Positions 47,007-56,876 of a stretch of 64,000 nt of DNA are shown here, piece after piece (the first letter of the stretch is position 1; each line of letters begins with the position of its first letter). The DNA lies in contig JAIUPT010000041.1 of the NCBI GenBank assembly GCA_022315425.1, forward strand, positions 1,736,001 to 1,800,000, in the 5' to 3' direction. The notes under the pieces were generated by a model. It was given only the letters and a program-made list of their open reading frames with translations. It was not told the origin of the DNA and ran no database searches. Source of the stretch: Pseudevernia furfuracea (taxonomy: Eukaryota; Ascomycota; Lecanoromycetes; Lecanorales; Parmeliaceae). Position numbers and translations under genes: made by a program.

Positions 47007-47432
47007 GTCTCAAATCTGCGTTCACCTCTTAAAATTCTTTCGCTTGTTACTCGACTAGACTTCTATCTCATAAGTTTCTCTAATTTTATTACTTTATTTA
47101 AAACCTTTTAAATTTTATTATATCTAATAATAATTTTAAGAGATTTAATTAGATCAATAATGCTACAATAGAAGATAAATGTTATGTTCGAATCGAAAAA
47201 GCAACGATATAACGTCTTTAATACGCGATTATCGATTCGAATCATTAAATAAATTAATTAAAAATCTTTATTTAACGATTTTCTTCTTCGATCGCAAATC
47301 AAATTTCGTGTAAATCACTCACATCAAAAATTATTAATGATTATTATTTCTTTAATTCTTCATTAATGAAGATCATTTTAATATCTTTACGATCGCATAA
47401 CGTTATATTAATGATATAACATCGTCAAGACG
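47007..47432. other. AT-rich region, nothing recognised
   Basis: Very AT-rich, no open frame, no similarity to the repeats identified here. Confidence 0.4.
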
Positions 47433-47437
47433 TTATC

Positions 47438-47643
47438 TGTCAGGACCAGTACAGAGTCAAGTCATGTAGGTGTTTTGAATAAGACAACTAGATACAGAAC
47501 AGCTATGTACTGGGAGGAAAGGCCATATATGTATGGCCGAGTGAACCTGCCAAGGCACGCTAAGCCTAAAAGGGATAGTGTGTCAACAAAGGAATGCTAA
47601 CACAGGCAGGTGTCACCAAGGGATGCGGGGTACGCTCGTAACA
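47438..47643 (+). mobile_element. Solo LTR, family 3 (206 bp), well preserved
   Basis: Begins TGTCAGGACCAGTAC and ends GCTCGTAACA, flanked by the 5-bp duplication ttatc (47433-47437 and 47644-47648). Only the LTR is present, so it is a solo LTR from LTR-LTR recombination. It is GC-balanced in an AT-rich setting, while the second copy nearby is heavily mutated. Confidence 0.85.
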
Positions 47644-47786
47644 TTATCGAAGCAACTAAAGATTAGTATTATAACAAAAAAGAATAGCGTCAATCTCTTA
47701 ATTATTTTTTATCTTTCTTTCTATATGTATAGCGAACGACTTTAATATAATTATAAAAACATGTCTTTTTCGAAGAGAGAGAGTAG

Positions 47787-47992
47787 TGTTATAAGCGTAT
47801 CTCGTATCCCTTAATGATATCTATCTATATTAACATTTCTTTGTTAACACACTATCTCTTTTAGGCTTAGCGTGCCTTGATAGGTTCACTCAATTATACA
47901 TATATGATCTTCTCTCTCAGTACATAGTTGTTCTATATCTAGTTGTCTTATTCAAAACATCTATATAATATAACTCTATACTGGTTCTGACA
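47787..47992 (-). repeat. LTR, family 3 (206 bp), mutated, inverted
   Basis: Exactly the same length as 47438-47643 in reverse orientation, with many transitions. Ends are TGTCAGAACC and TTATAACA on the minus strand. No target duplication is visible (agtag and cgaga), so one flank is rearranged. With 47438-47643 it forms an inverted pair around a 143-bp spacer. Confidence 0.85.
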
Positions 47993-48849
47993 CGAGACGA
48001 TAACTAAATGTATCGAATCGAATATAGTATTATTATTAACTATTATAATAGAGTTAGAATATAAGCATAAAGATAATATATAAGAAGATATATAATATCT
48101 ATAATACGAAGGCTCTGCTAAATATATGCTGTGATGGATTCACGTCCACAGTCTGATACTGTGGCCTAATACCACCAACCAAGGCCAGCCCTACCAAGGC
48201 CAGCCCTACACTAGCGTGCCAAGCAACGGCCTTCTTCTACAAACACATGCATGCACTTGTACATAGAATCCTCATAGTTAGAATTCTATTCAAACCACGT
48301 TCAAACACTATTCAGTCCTACGTGTAGTCCCTGACATATGCTCGTTCGGCGTTTCTTTCTGACCTCGGGTCGGGTCTTTTCTAATCAAGGCCCGGGAGAT
48401 AGTTGCCCGCCGGTCACCGACTAGTGTTATGACACCTTGTATATAATAAAAGCGTCATGTGTGAGTCTCTTTTTTGTGTGATCGCAATATATGTGTGACA
48501 CGAGTATTTGCTCTACTATTTATATAAGCGAGAGTTAAGAGTTGATCGAAGGGAGAAGAGGGTCGAAGGTATTTCGTACACGCGATATGCTTATAGTCAT
48601 CCGTAGCTTTTTCTCGTCCCGTATTCTTTGTCTCTGTCTCACTGATCTCGTTAAACCCTTAAAAAAAACCCTGTGAGAAAAGCGAGAAGAGTGTTAGTGA
48701 TTCAAGAGGGTGAAGTAGAATCGATAGACGACGCGTCGCGTGTTCGAGTGTCGATGAGATGGAGGTCTTTTAGCTCTTATGACTATTGTAGACAGTAGCA
48801 TGAGGTTCGTAAGCAGCACCACGTACAGGTGGACCTCATCGCCGCTCTC
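47993..48849. other. Mixed repeat-derived region, no gene
   Basis: Composition rises toward the euchromatic value. Contains a 15-bp direct duplication (caaggccagccctac, near 48180-48208) and TATA-like sequences (tatataataaaag near 48441, tttatataagcgag near 48519), which could belong to an unrecognised LTR. No open frame of note. Confidence 0.4.
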
Positions 48850-48965
48850 TTAATAGGTTCCCTTTGCCATACATATATGGCCTTCTCTTATAATACATAG
48901 TTACTCTCTATCTAGTTGTCTTATTCAATACACCTATATGACTTGACTCTGTACTGGTTCTGATA
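48850..48965 (-). repeat. LTR fragment, family 3
   Basis: Matches about 116 bp of the family 3 LTR from its TGT end (here TGTTATC... mutated, on the minus strand), then diverges. It appears to have inserted into, or been joined to, the family 1-like LTR fragment that follows. Confidence 0.7.
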
Positions 48966-49034
48966 ACGAGCAAAGAGCGACTATGTACTCCGTAGGATGA
49001 GCGCCAAGGCGCATCACGTGACCTGAGTTTTGAT
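48966..49034 (-). repeat. Family 1-like LTR fragment, outermost repeat before the genes
   Basis: acgagcaaagagcgactatg and ggcgcatcacgtgacc match the family 1 LTR in reverse, in the single E-box form, with a small insertion (tactccgta). It is not RIP-mutated. It marks the boundary of the repeat compartment. Confidence 0.7.
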
Positions 49035-50176
49035 TGGAGATGGCACGAGCAAGGGAGTTTGCCGTATCGGGTTCGGATAAGCCAAGAGGGATATATGAAA
49101 TGCTAGATGGCCAGGTTGAAGAAAGACAAGGCAAGGGGAAGTACTCGATAGAAGATTTGACCTCGGAGAATGGAGCTGATAGACATGGAAATGAAGCCAA
49201 AATATGCAAAGAAAGCGAAAGTAATCATGGCAAGCGATGATGATACGTGTGCGAGTACCTAGGGTCACACGAACCAAATCTTGATTCATGCTAGAAGAAT
49301 TGGCCGCACCTCCGGGCATAATCCGTTGGTGCCGTAGCAGCGATTCATTAATATTATTTGTTGAAGTTGCGAGGGTCCGAGAGGCCCGTGCATTGATGCG
49401 GAGTGCATGCACCTAAGCGCTAAACGTCAGTGCTAGATTTAGTGGGCTACTGGGCTTAAGATTTCCCCACATCAGTACCAAACAGTGGCACCAGTGGGAA
49501 GCGACTCGAGCGATGGTACGGATGGCGTCCAACTCGACATTTATCCACTATACTCGAATAGTGCTAAGATAGACGCGCTCGAGTGAGATGGCCCTTTTGA
49601 AGCATTATCATTCCTTATTCTTGCGACGACGATGCTTTGACTTCTTTCATCTCTCGCGCTTCTATCTCGCCAATAATCACATCTCCCTACCGGGCCTACC
49701 CTTACAGTAGTCTTTCTTCTCAACACCATAACCGGCGCAAGCTGCCCCGGGAATCGCTTTCCTCTTCAGCATCTGTCCTCCGATCCGCAGGCCTCTGACC
49801 CCTTGTCACTGCTCTCGCGTGGGCACTGACATTTTTTGCCCAATATCTAATCTGTCCACTAGGCTATTCCGCTCTATACACACTCCCGTCAATATTGAAT
49901 TTAACATTGCAACATCCTTCTCCCTTCTCCCATTCGTCTATATGCAAGCGTCAGGTGTCATTGACCAGCTCCTATTTTCCACGACGGCTTATATCCGCAA
50001 AGCCAGGCAGTTGTTCAAGCGCCTTGACTGCCATCTAGCTGCCGGAGCCTACAATTAATATACATAGGGTCCTCGCCCGCAGACTTAGACATGCTCCCGA
50101 TATAACAAGTCGCGAACACCACGCTGCTCACCAACCTATTAGCAAATTCGTCATTTTATTTTGAAGGCAAGCAGAC
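49035..50176. other. Intergenic region upstream of the transcription factor gene
   Basis: GC-balanced. Short open frames on both strands do not resemble known proteins. Probably contains the promoter and 5' leader of the gene at 50177. No TATA box stands out. Confidence 0.5.
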
Positions 50177-53100
50177 ATGAGTCCTCAGCTGTCTTCCAAG
50201 AACGCTCTCGTGTCAGTGAAAAGCGAGACCTCCTATCACAGTCCGCCTTCCTCCCTATCTGATGCTTCGCAACATGACAACGAGGCCGCAAGAGGTCGAC
50301 GGCAAGATCGGAGCAGCACTGCTAAAGCGGAAGAAGATAGTGGCGAGGAGAAAGAAGACGGAGGTGAAGATGCCGGTGGAAAGCCCCGAAAGAGAAAGAG
50401 GAGTAGGAAGGGCTTGGAGAAAAATTTCCCATGCCCACACCAAGGCTGCGGTAAAAGCTACTCTAGAGCGGAACACTTGTACCGTCATCAGCTGAATCGT
50501 GAGTTATCGTCCCTGCTGCTGATTGTGTCCATGTCTGAACGAAATTCAGACACGCCGAAGAAGATTTATACCTGCGATTTTCCTGGATGCGAGCGTCGAT
50601 TCGTCCGGCAAGACTTATGTACTAGGCATCGTGAGAGGCACACTGCACGTGGCTCGCATCTTCAAAGGAAAGAGAACAACTCGCACGATCGTGACGATCG
50701 AGATGCCCAAACTATGAGCATCGATGGCTCACATGGCCCACGAGAACATTCAGATTCAAAATATGGGCCGTCTGCGGGACCTCACGCACCGACTACGAAC
50801 AATCCTTCAAGTGCTCCATCGTTCATCAAAGCTCATGAGATCCATACTATGCAGCCTCAATCTCCGTTGCCAGGAAGAATCGCTGAATCCTATCAATCAA
50901 ACTCGAGCAGCACCAGCCCACCCGGTAGCCATCTGAAGTCGCCACACCACCTGGACACGGTGGCAAGCTCGGAGTACAACTCCAAAATGTCATCCCTGCA
51001 AAGGTCGAATAGCGATGACCACTACTACCCGGATGCCGCTGGAGGATATGATTCACGGATGCTACGCAACGCGTCCGGCCCAACGTACGATTCAAGCCCG
51101 AGGCACTCGAGCTTTGGTTCGTACAAATCGACAGTGCCTCAAAAAAGTATGTATCCAGACTCACGCATTTCTCGGTCCAACACCCACATAACAACGAATC
51201 CTACAAGTTACCGGCCCTCACCCACTTCAACCTACAATGGTCACTCCACTACTACCACCATGGCTCAGCCTCAGATGCCGAATAGCTTTGGTGGCGGCAG
51301 TACATACTTATCACATCAGAATTTCCCCTCACTTCCGCCTTTGCCCCCACCTGTAATGTCTCCGATGTCCCAAATGTCCACCCAAGGACCACCGTCGGGG
51401 GTCTACTCGACTGTATCCACTCCACTAACACCCGTGGATACTGCCACAAATTTCGAAATGTACGGAGGAAATGGCCTCGATCCGAACTTCTTGGATCAGA
51501 ATGGAACTCCATATCCGATGCCTCTTTTTGGCGGAGATGGCTATAGTCGCTCCCCTTTTGTAATGGCCGATGACTTCACAGCTTGGCTATTTAACGAGTC
51601 GCATCAAAGTATCTCGTCGCCGGGAGGACTTCGACATGGCTCAATGTCAGTTGGGACTACCGCCTTTATGGATGACTCAGGCAGTACGTCTCGTGGGACA
51701 TACAGCATGACCAATGACTCGTTGAATGGTTCCGTGGGTCAGGCCATCCCACAACAAAACCTAATGGCAGTGACAAGTATTCTGGACCCAGCCTTGCCGC
51801 AAATAATTCTTTCGGAAGAGAAACGGAAAGACATACTGGATCTTATTGAGATGCGCTTCACTGATAATGCGCCGGTACAGAAGCACAAAGATGCTTTCCT
51901 TGATGGTGATCGTGACCTTGATGGTCATGTTCTAAGCCTACGTTCCATGCAGACTTACATTGGGTCTTACTGGTACCATTTTCATCCGCAAATGCCGATT
52001 CTGCATAAACCAACCTTCTCTGCGGACAAAACAGAAAACGTGTTGCTACTTGCTGTCATCGCAATCGGTGCTTCTTGTCTTGACAAAATGCACGGTCCCA
52101 ATGCCACTCAAGCTGGTGCAGAGCTCTCCAACTTTCTAGCATGGCATTTGCGAGGGGAAATTTTTAAGCACGTGGATTTCTTACCGCCTGCAAAATTGTG
52201 GGTTTTCCAGACTCTGCTGCTCCTGGAGGTGTATGAGAAAATGTATTCCACGCGAGTACTTCATGAGCGTGCACATATTCACCATGGAACAACCCTCACG
52301 CTTATGAGACGGGGAAGCTCTCTTATAGGTCGCTCAGCGCTCGATTCACCACCAACGGTCAAAGATGATACTCCTGGCTTAGCCTCAAGTAATACTCAGG
52401 CTTCGACCTTACATAGCCCCGAGCAATGGTGGAATCATTGGGTCACCAATGAGGCGACTCGGAGGGTGGCATTTGCTGCTTTTATCATCGACTCTATTCA
52501 TGCCACCATGTTTGGACATTCGGCAACCATGGTTGCTCATGAAATGAAGCTACAGCTTCCTTGCGATGAGACATTGTGGTCTGCTACTAGCAGTGCTGAG
52601 GTTGGGCGCATCGAGAACAATCTCCAGTCAAACGGTATTAAGCCTATGACTTTCTTCGATGGGCTTAAGAACACCTTGAAGGGCAAGCCTGTGCGAACAA
52701 ACTCGTTTGGACGGACAGCCATCATGGCTGGATTATTGAGCGTAAGCTGGCACATGAATCAACGTGACGTGCAAGTCCATCATCTTGGCGCTTTGAAAGC
52801 ACTAGGAGGCAAGGATATTTGGCGCGGACCTTTGACCAAAGCTTTTGATTCATGGAAAAACAATTTCGATCAGAGTATTGGGAAGGATACTGTACCAGCG
52901 TCTGCCGCTTACCCATCCGGTAGGCTCGACGAGGAGAACATCTTTGAAAGCCGTACTGTCTTGCATCATCTTGCCCACATGGCAATGCATGTTGATGTCG
53001 TAAGCTGCCAAATCTTTGCAAAGGCCCGCCGGCTACTTGGTCGGACAACCTTACCATCGGATTATGCAATAGCACAGAAACGGATAAAGGAGAACTGGGC

Positions 53101-53560
53101 TCCAAGACCAAGTGCGCGACACGCGACATTCTATGCTCTGAAATTTCTGGCTCAGGTGTTGATGCCCGATACCGCTAGCTCGCATCGTAACTCGGCTCCA
53201 ATGAGCATGGAGAGTCTCTCAACGTATTCCGCCAGAGACGATTTCCTGCTCAATCGGCCATGGGTTCTCTACTTCGCAGCCCTCATTGTGTGGTCGTACG
53301 GTTATGCCTTGGACGGCCCCGTAAGATCCGTGCCGAATTTATACACTGTGGAGCAACAAACGTACGATATGAGAGCGTTCCTGACCAGAGTGGGTGGGAT
53401 TCAAGATCCTCGAGAACTCGAACAGATGAAAGACCGGAATGCTTGTCTCGGAATGCTATATGTGCTCCAGGCCATGTTTGAGAAATGCCGTTGGGAGTTG
53501 TTGCACGAAGCAGCAAAGTTGCTTGGAAATTGCATAGATATGTTGAGAGGATCTGGTTGA
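50177..53560 (+). CDS. C2H2 zinc-finger / fungal-specific transcription factor (1110 aa)
   Basis: A sequence-specific nuclear regulator by architecture. Exons are 50177-50498 and 50550-53560. The 51-nt intron (gtgagt...ttcag, phase 1) is in frame and stop-free, so the unspliced sequence is also open. Splicing restores the finger 1 end HQLNH. Domains: acidic/Ser-rich N-terminus; basic nuclear localisation stretch (PRKRKRSRK, residues 70-78); two C2H2 fingers with C-x4-C-x12-H-x3-H spacing (86-108 and 116-138); a long Ser/Pro-rich disordered region (about 140-520); and a fungal-specific transcription factor domain (about 570-860) with YWYHFHPQMPILHKPTF and the later NEATRRVAFAAFIID. This combination is known from the ADR1/Klf1-type regulators of ascomycetes. 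The target genes cannot be told from sequence. It is the gene nearest the repeat block. Confidence 0.92.
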   Translation: MSPQLSSKNALVSVKSETSYHSPPSSLSDASQHDNEAARGRRQDRSSTAKAEEDSGEEKEDGGEDAGGKPRKRKRSRKGLEKNFPCPHQGCGKSYSRAEHLYRHQLNRELSSLLLIVSMSERNSDTPKKIYTCDFPGCERRFVRQDLCTRHRERHTARGSHLQRKENNSHDRDDRDAQTMSIDGSHGPREHSDSKYGPSAGPHAPTTNNPSSAPSFIKAHEIHTMQPQSPLPGRIAESYQSNSSSTSPPGSHLKSPHHLDTVASSEYNSKMSSLQRSNSDDHYYPDAAGGYDSRMLRNASGPTYDSSPRHSSFGSYKSTVPQKSMYPDSRISRSNTHITTNPTSYRPSPTSTYNGHSTTTTMAQPQMPNSFGGGSTYLSHQNFPSLPPLPPPVMSPMSQMSTQGPPSGVYSTVSTPLTPVDTATNFEMYGGNGLDPNFLDQNGTPYPMPLFGGDGYSRSPFVMADDFTAWLFNESHQSISSPGGLRHGSMSVGTTAFMDDSGSTSRGTYSMTNDSLNGSVGQAIPQQNLMAVTSILDPALPQIILSEEKRKDILDLIEMRFTDNAPVQKHKDAFLDGDRDLDGHVLSLRSMQTYIGSYWYHFHPQMPILHKPTFSADKTENVLLLAVIAIGASCLDKMHGPNATQAGAELSNFLAWHLRGEIFKHVDFLPPAKLWVFQTLLLLEVYEKMYSTRVLHERAHIHHGTTLTLMRRGSSLIGRSALDSPPTVKDDTPGLASSNTQASTLHSPEQWWNHWVTNEATRRVAFAAFIIDSIHATMFGHSATMVAHEMKLQLPCDETLWSATSSAEVGRIENNLQSNGIKPMTFFDGLKNTLKGKPVRTNSFGRTAIMAGLLSVSWHMNQRDVQVHHLGALKALGGKDIWRGPLTKAFDSWKNNFDQSIGKDTVPASAAYPSGRLDEENIFESRTVLHHLAHMAMHVDVVSCQIFAKARRLLGRTTLPSDYAIAQKRIKENWAPRPSARHATFYALKFLAQVLMPDTASSHRNSAPMSMESLSTYSARDDFLLNRPWVLYFAALIVWSYGYALDGPVRSVPNLYTVEQQTYDMRAFLTRVGGIQDPRELEQMKDRNACLGMLYVLQAMFEKCRWELLHEAAKLLGNCIDMLRGSG

Positions 53561-53997
53561 GAGGTATTGAGGGGATGGGCGGAGCGTTTTGAGAACGAGC
53601 GCATTCCATGATACCCATAGGAGTACTCCTGGTGGATGATTTCCATTTGTTACGATGTAAATGTTTCAGGTTATCACGATGCTGAATGTATTTAAGCTCT
53701 AAAGGAAAATGGGTCAGCTTTAGCATCGTAGTCACTGGCCACAGTTACAATGCATTGAGGAGAAAGGACTGTCGGCATTCGCTTTGAGTGTAACCTTGCT
53801 CAGAGACTTATCAATTGTCTTGAAAACCACAGCTAGCTGCTGTGCCCACTTATTTTATTAAAACAGTGTAAGTTAGAGGTGAAGTGAAATGTATGGTTCC
53901 GTTCCGCCCTCGGCCCGTTGCTCTCGCATTGGAATTCCCAAGCCTCGTTCCATGCCCTGACTGACCTACATCATGCCCGTCAATTAAATTGTCAAGC
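53561..53997. other. Intergenic region
   Basis: 3' flank of the transcription factor gene and presumed promoter of the SAP30-like gene. No distinctive motif seen. Confidence 0.5.
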
Positions 53998-54645
53998 ATG
54001 CCTCCGCAACGGATACGCAATGGTTTCGACGATTCGAGATCAGAAGCATCAAGCACAAGAGAGAAACAGCCTGCCTATACGGGTGTCTCAAAAGGACGGA
54101 GGAATGGAACGTCGACTTTGGCAGGAAGTAACCTAAAAGATGTTACTAACGCCCAAACAATCCCAAGTGGACAGCAAGGGGACGCTGCAGTGAGTGTAAG
54201 AATATCGCCCCTGGCTAGCGATCAAGTCACTATACTAATTGTGACTCCACCACGGAGTAGATCGACTGGCCGTCTTTCGATACTTCTGTATTACATGCCT
54301 ATCGCCACGTGCATCGCCTCGACACCCCACCAGCCTTTATTTCGTCATACAACCAAAGGATGCTTACACGGCCCGGCATCGGACAGCATTCACCCACAAT
54401 GGCACGGCATCGTGCGCGCCGACGCACTGGCAAAGACGTTCTAGCGCTGGCGGTAAGGAAGGACTTTAATGCCGCCATAGTCCTTGAGTCTGAACTCATT
54501 ACTTCTTTTTTGTACGCTGTTCAAAATCAGGGTAAGCAATACAAGCGCTCGCGGGAATCCGCGCGCCAAGTTGTTGACAGTCTTCCCAGACATAAATTTC
54601 CGTATGCGATTCGAGCCTTCGCAGGCAAAACAGGGCAATTACTGA
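53998..54645 (+). CDS. SAP30: SAP30-like subunit of the Sin3 histone deacetylase complex (172 aa)
   Basis: Three exons: 53998-54189, 54261-54531 and 54590-54645. Introns are gtgagt...gagtag (71 nt, with a tactaat branch site, phase 0) and gtaagc...cccag (58 nt, phase 1). The spliced length is 519 nt and the frame closes at TGA 54643-54645. The N-terminus (MPPQRIRNGFDDSRSEASST) and a Ser/Asn-rich linker lead to the Sin3-binding domain. This includes SVLHAYRHVHRLDTPPAF, LTRPGIGQHSPTMARH, the basic RRRTGKDVL, and AVRKDFNAAIVLESELITSFLYAV, with NFRMRFEPSQ at the end. SAP30 proteins bridge Sin3 and the Rpd3-type deacetylase in gene silencing. An alternative donor at 54196 (gtaaga) would add two codons. 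Identification rests on family recall and should be confirmed by a profile search. Confidence 0.85.
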
Positions 54646-55136
54646 GGGGTGTCTATCACCGCCGATCGGCATGCTCAACAAGTTCTTCACAAGTCACACG
54701 TATTGGGGACAAAGGATTGTGGAGGTATGTATCCTTGGATCTTGCATGGAACTACGGCACATCATGGCTTTTGCTTTTATCGGTCAAATATCAGAACGCG
54801 TTCAAGTGCTGCTCGGGGACTCATAGACCCTCCTCAGATATACAGTATCATTTTGAAAAGCTCAGGACACCCCAATGCCTAGTAGAGTGTAGAGTGCTGG
54901 TCAATACAGTATCACGGAATTTCAATAAGTAGGCTCGCTTTGCTCGGTTGGCTTGAGCTTCTACGGCTTAAAATATATCGGGAAAATAAAGCTCCGACCG
55001 TCAAATATTTTCTTAAATCGCGATACTCCAAAAAAAGGACAGCTACCGCAGCAATAATAATACAACAGAACTACGCTGTTGGACATATTTTGTTTTTAAG
55101 GACTGACTCAGGCCTTTCGAGGTGGTCTGGAGTAGG
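54646..55136. other. Intergenic region
   Basis: Between the SAP30-like gene and MDJ1. Contains only short overlapping open frames with no family resemblance. Presumed MDJ1 promoter. Confidence 0.5.
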
Positions 55137-56876
55137 ATGAGTGGCATCGCGCAAAGCTTGTCTCCTAGGGCAGCAGTCCATATACGTTCCATACGGAGGC
55201 AATGTACGATCCGAAAGGCACCAAGAATATCGCTATATGACACAAGATACAGTACATTAGGTCATACAGCTTGTTCTTCCCGGGCGAGGCGAAAGTCATG
55301 GGTTACCACCTCTGGTCGAAGGGTAGGGCCGTGATTCCTCAAATGAACCAATGCCCTGTGTGCTGATTCTGATGCTGCTTAGCCCTTCCACGCAAGCTCT
55401 ACTAGAAACGCAACTAAAAATCCGTATACTGTACTCGGCGTGGACAAGAATGCCTCGTCATCTGACATCAAAAAGGCGTATTACTCCTTGGCCAAAAAGT
55501 ACCACCCTGACACGAACAAGGATGCAGGAGCAAAAGATCGTTTTGCGGAATCTCAGACAGCTTACGAGATGCTTTCCAATCCGAAAAAGAAGGAGGCTTG
55601 GGATCAATACGGGGCTGCGGCTTTCGACCAGGGTGCAGGATCCGACCCAAGCGGGGCTGCTGGCGGAGGCGGAGGACCGTTTGGTGGAGCGGCTGGCGCT
55701 GGTGGGTTTGGTGGCTTCTCTTCTGGGGGTTTTGGAGCCGATATTAATTTCGAGGACCTTTTCGGTGCGTTTACAGGAGGAGGCCGAAGGAGTAGAGGTT
55801 CACGGCAGTCCCCATTTCAAGAGGAAGTCCTTATTGGACAGAACATCGAGGTGCAGACCAACATATCCTTCATGGACGCAGCAAAGGGAACGAGCAAGGA
55901 CATTTTCATCACACCGCTCGTACAGTGCAAGACATGTTCTGGTGCAGGCTTGAAGAAAGGGCAAACACGATCGTCTTGCAAGAAGTGTGGCGGGACGGGG
56001 ACACGGGTACATTTCATGCAAGCAGGCTTTCAAATGGCGAGCACTTGCGAGACTTGTAGTGGCCAGGGAGTGGTGATACCAAAGGGTGGAGAGTGCGGCT
56101 CGTGCAGTGGGAACGGAGTAGTGAGAGAGCGCAAAACAGTTAACATCGATATACCAGGCGGTGTCGAAGACGGCATGCGACTTCGAGTCTCCGGAGAAGG
56201 CGATGCTCCACCCACTGGTACAGCTGCGAATCCGAGCGCCCAGTCAACGAGAGGAGATCTTTACGTTTTCATCAGGGTCGCTGCGGACTCGAAGTTCAGT
56301 CGCTCTGGCGCAGATGTACTCTATACAGCTTCCATTCCACTCACAACGGCTGTACTTGGGGGTGAAATCAGGGTCCCGACGTTGGAAGGAGAGGTGAAGC
56401 TGAAGGTAGCGACCGGTACTGGAACTGGTGACAAAATCACTTTGGGTGGAATGGGGATGCCTCGACTTGGAGGGCGGCGTAACGCGCTGGGAGACTTGCG
56501 TGTGGAATTTAAGGTTTCAATGCCTAAACATCTGACATCAAACCAGCGGACGATTTTGGAGATGCTTGCAGACGAGCTTGAGGACAAAAGTGCCAAACGA
56601 GTGATGAACGTTGGGAGGGCTAAGTACTAAATCATTTTTGATGCCTAAGTATATTCAGGCTGACCTGTCGACAGAAATTCGCCGACGCCTACGAATGACG
56701 AGTCAGAGTCTTCCGCATCTGCCGAGTCCCACAAGAACGAAGGGTTTCTGAAAGCTGCATGGCACAGGCTGACTCACCAACACGACAGCCTGCCGCCAGA
56801 AGAAGTGGCTCACGTTTCAAAGGCCGCAAGAAAAGCTCAAGAAGTGGAGCCCAAGAAGGCATCGGGATCGGGGTGA
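55137..56876 (+). CDS. MDJ1: Mitochondrial type I DnaJ co-chaperone (542 aa)
   Basis: Stimulates the ATPase of mitochondrial Hsp70 in the matrix. Model: 55137-55322, 55383-56623 and 56675-56876. Introns are 60 nt (gtaggg...gcttag, phase 0) and 51 nt (gtacta...gacag, phase 2, with a ggctgac branch site). The first exon is an Arg/Ser/Ala-rich presequence without acidic residues up to about residue 36, fitting import. Then come the J domain (NPYTVLGVDKN from 75, HPD 103-105), a Gly/Phe-rich stretch (about 140-190), and the four zinc motifs CKTCSGAG, CKKCGGTG, CETCSGQG and CGSCSGNG from about 244. The C-terminal substrate-binding domains follow, with a tail NEGFLKAAWHRLTHQHD in exon 3. Without the second intron the frame ends early at 56630. 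The tail matches fungal Mdj1 proteins, which supports the splice. The first donor is the least certain part. Confidence 0.9.

Noticed and set aside
48934..49412. Minus-strand frames of 91 and 132 codons and a plus-strand frame of 68 codons at the repeat boundary
   Set aside because: They overlap one another and an LTR fragment, lack domains, and have no splice-supported extension.
50255..53735. Minus-strand and alternate-frame open frames over the transcription factor gene, up to 150 codons
   Set aside because: Shadows of a long, well-supported coding region on the plus strand.
54309..54932. A single 207-codon plus-strand frame
   Set aside because: Only its first part, up to 54531, is coding (second exon of the SAP30-like gene). 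The rest reads through an intron and the intergenic region.
55122..55136. Upstream non-ATG starts (GTG/TTG) before MDJ1, BRO1 and the transporter
   Set aside because: Eukaryotic initiation favours the first suitable ATG, and the family N-termini match the ATG starts given.
55351..55953. A 200-codon plus-strand frame over the MDJ1 J domain
   Set aside because: Off-frame shadow. The J domain and zinc motifs are in the other frame.
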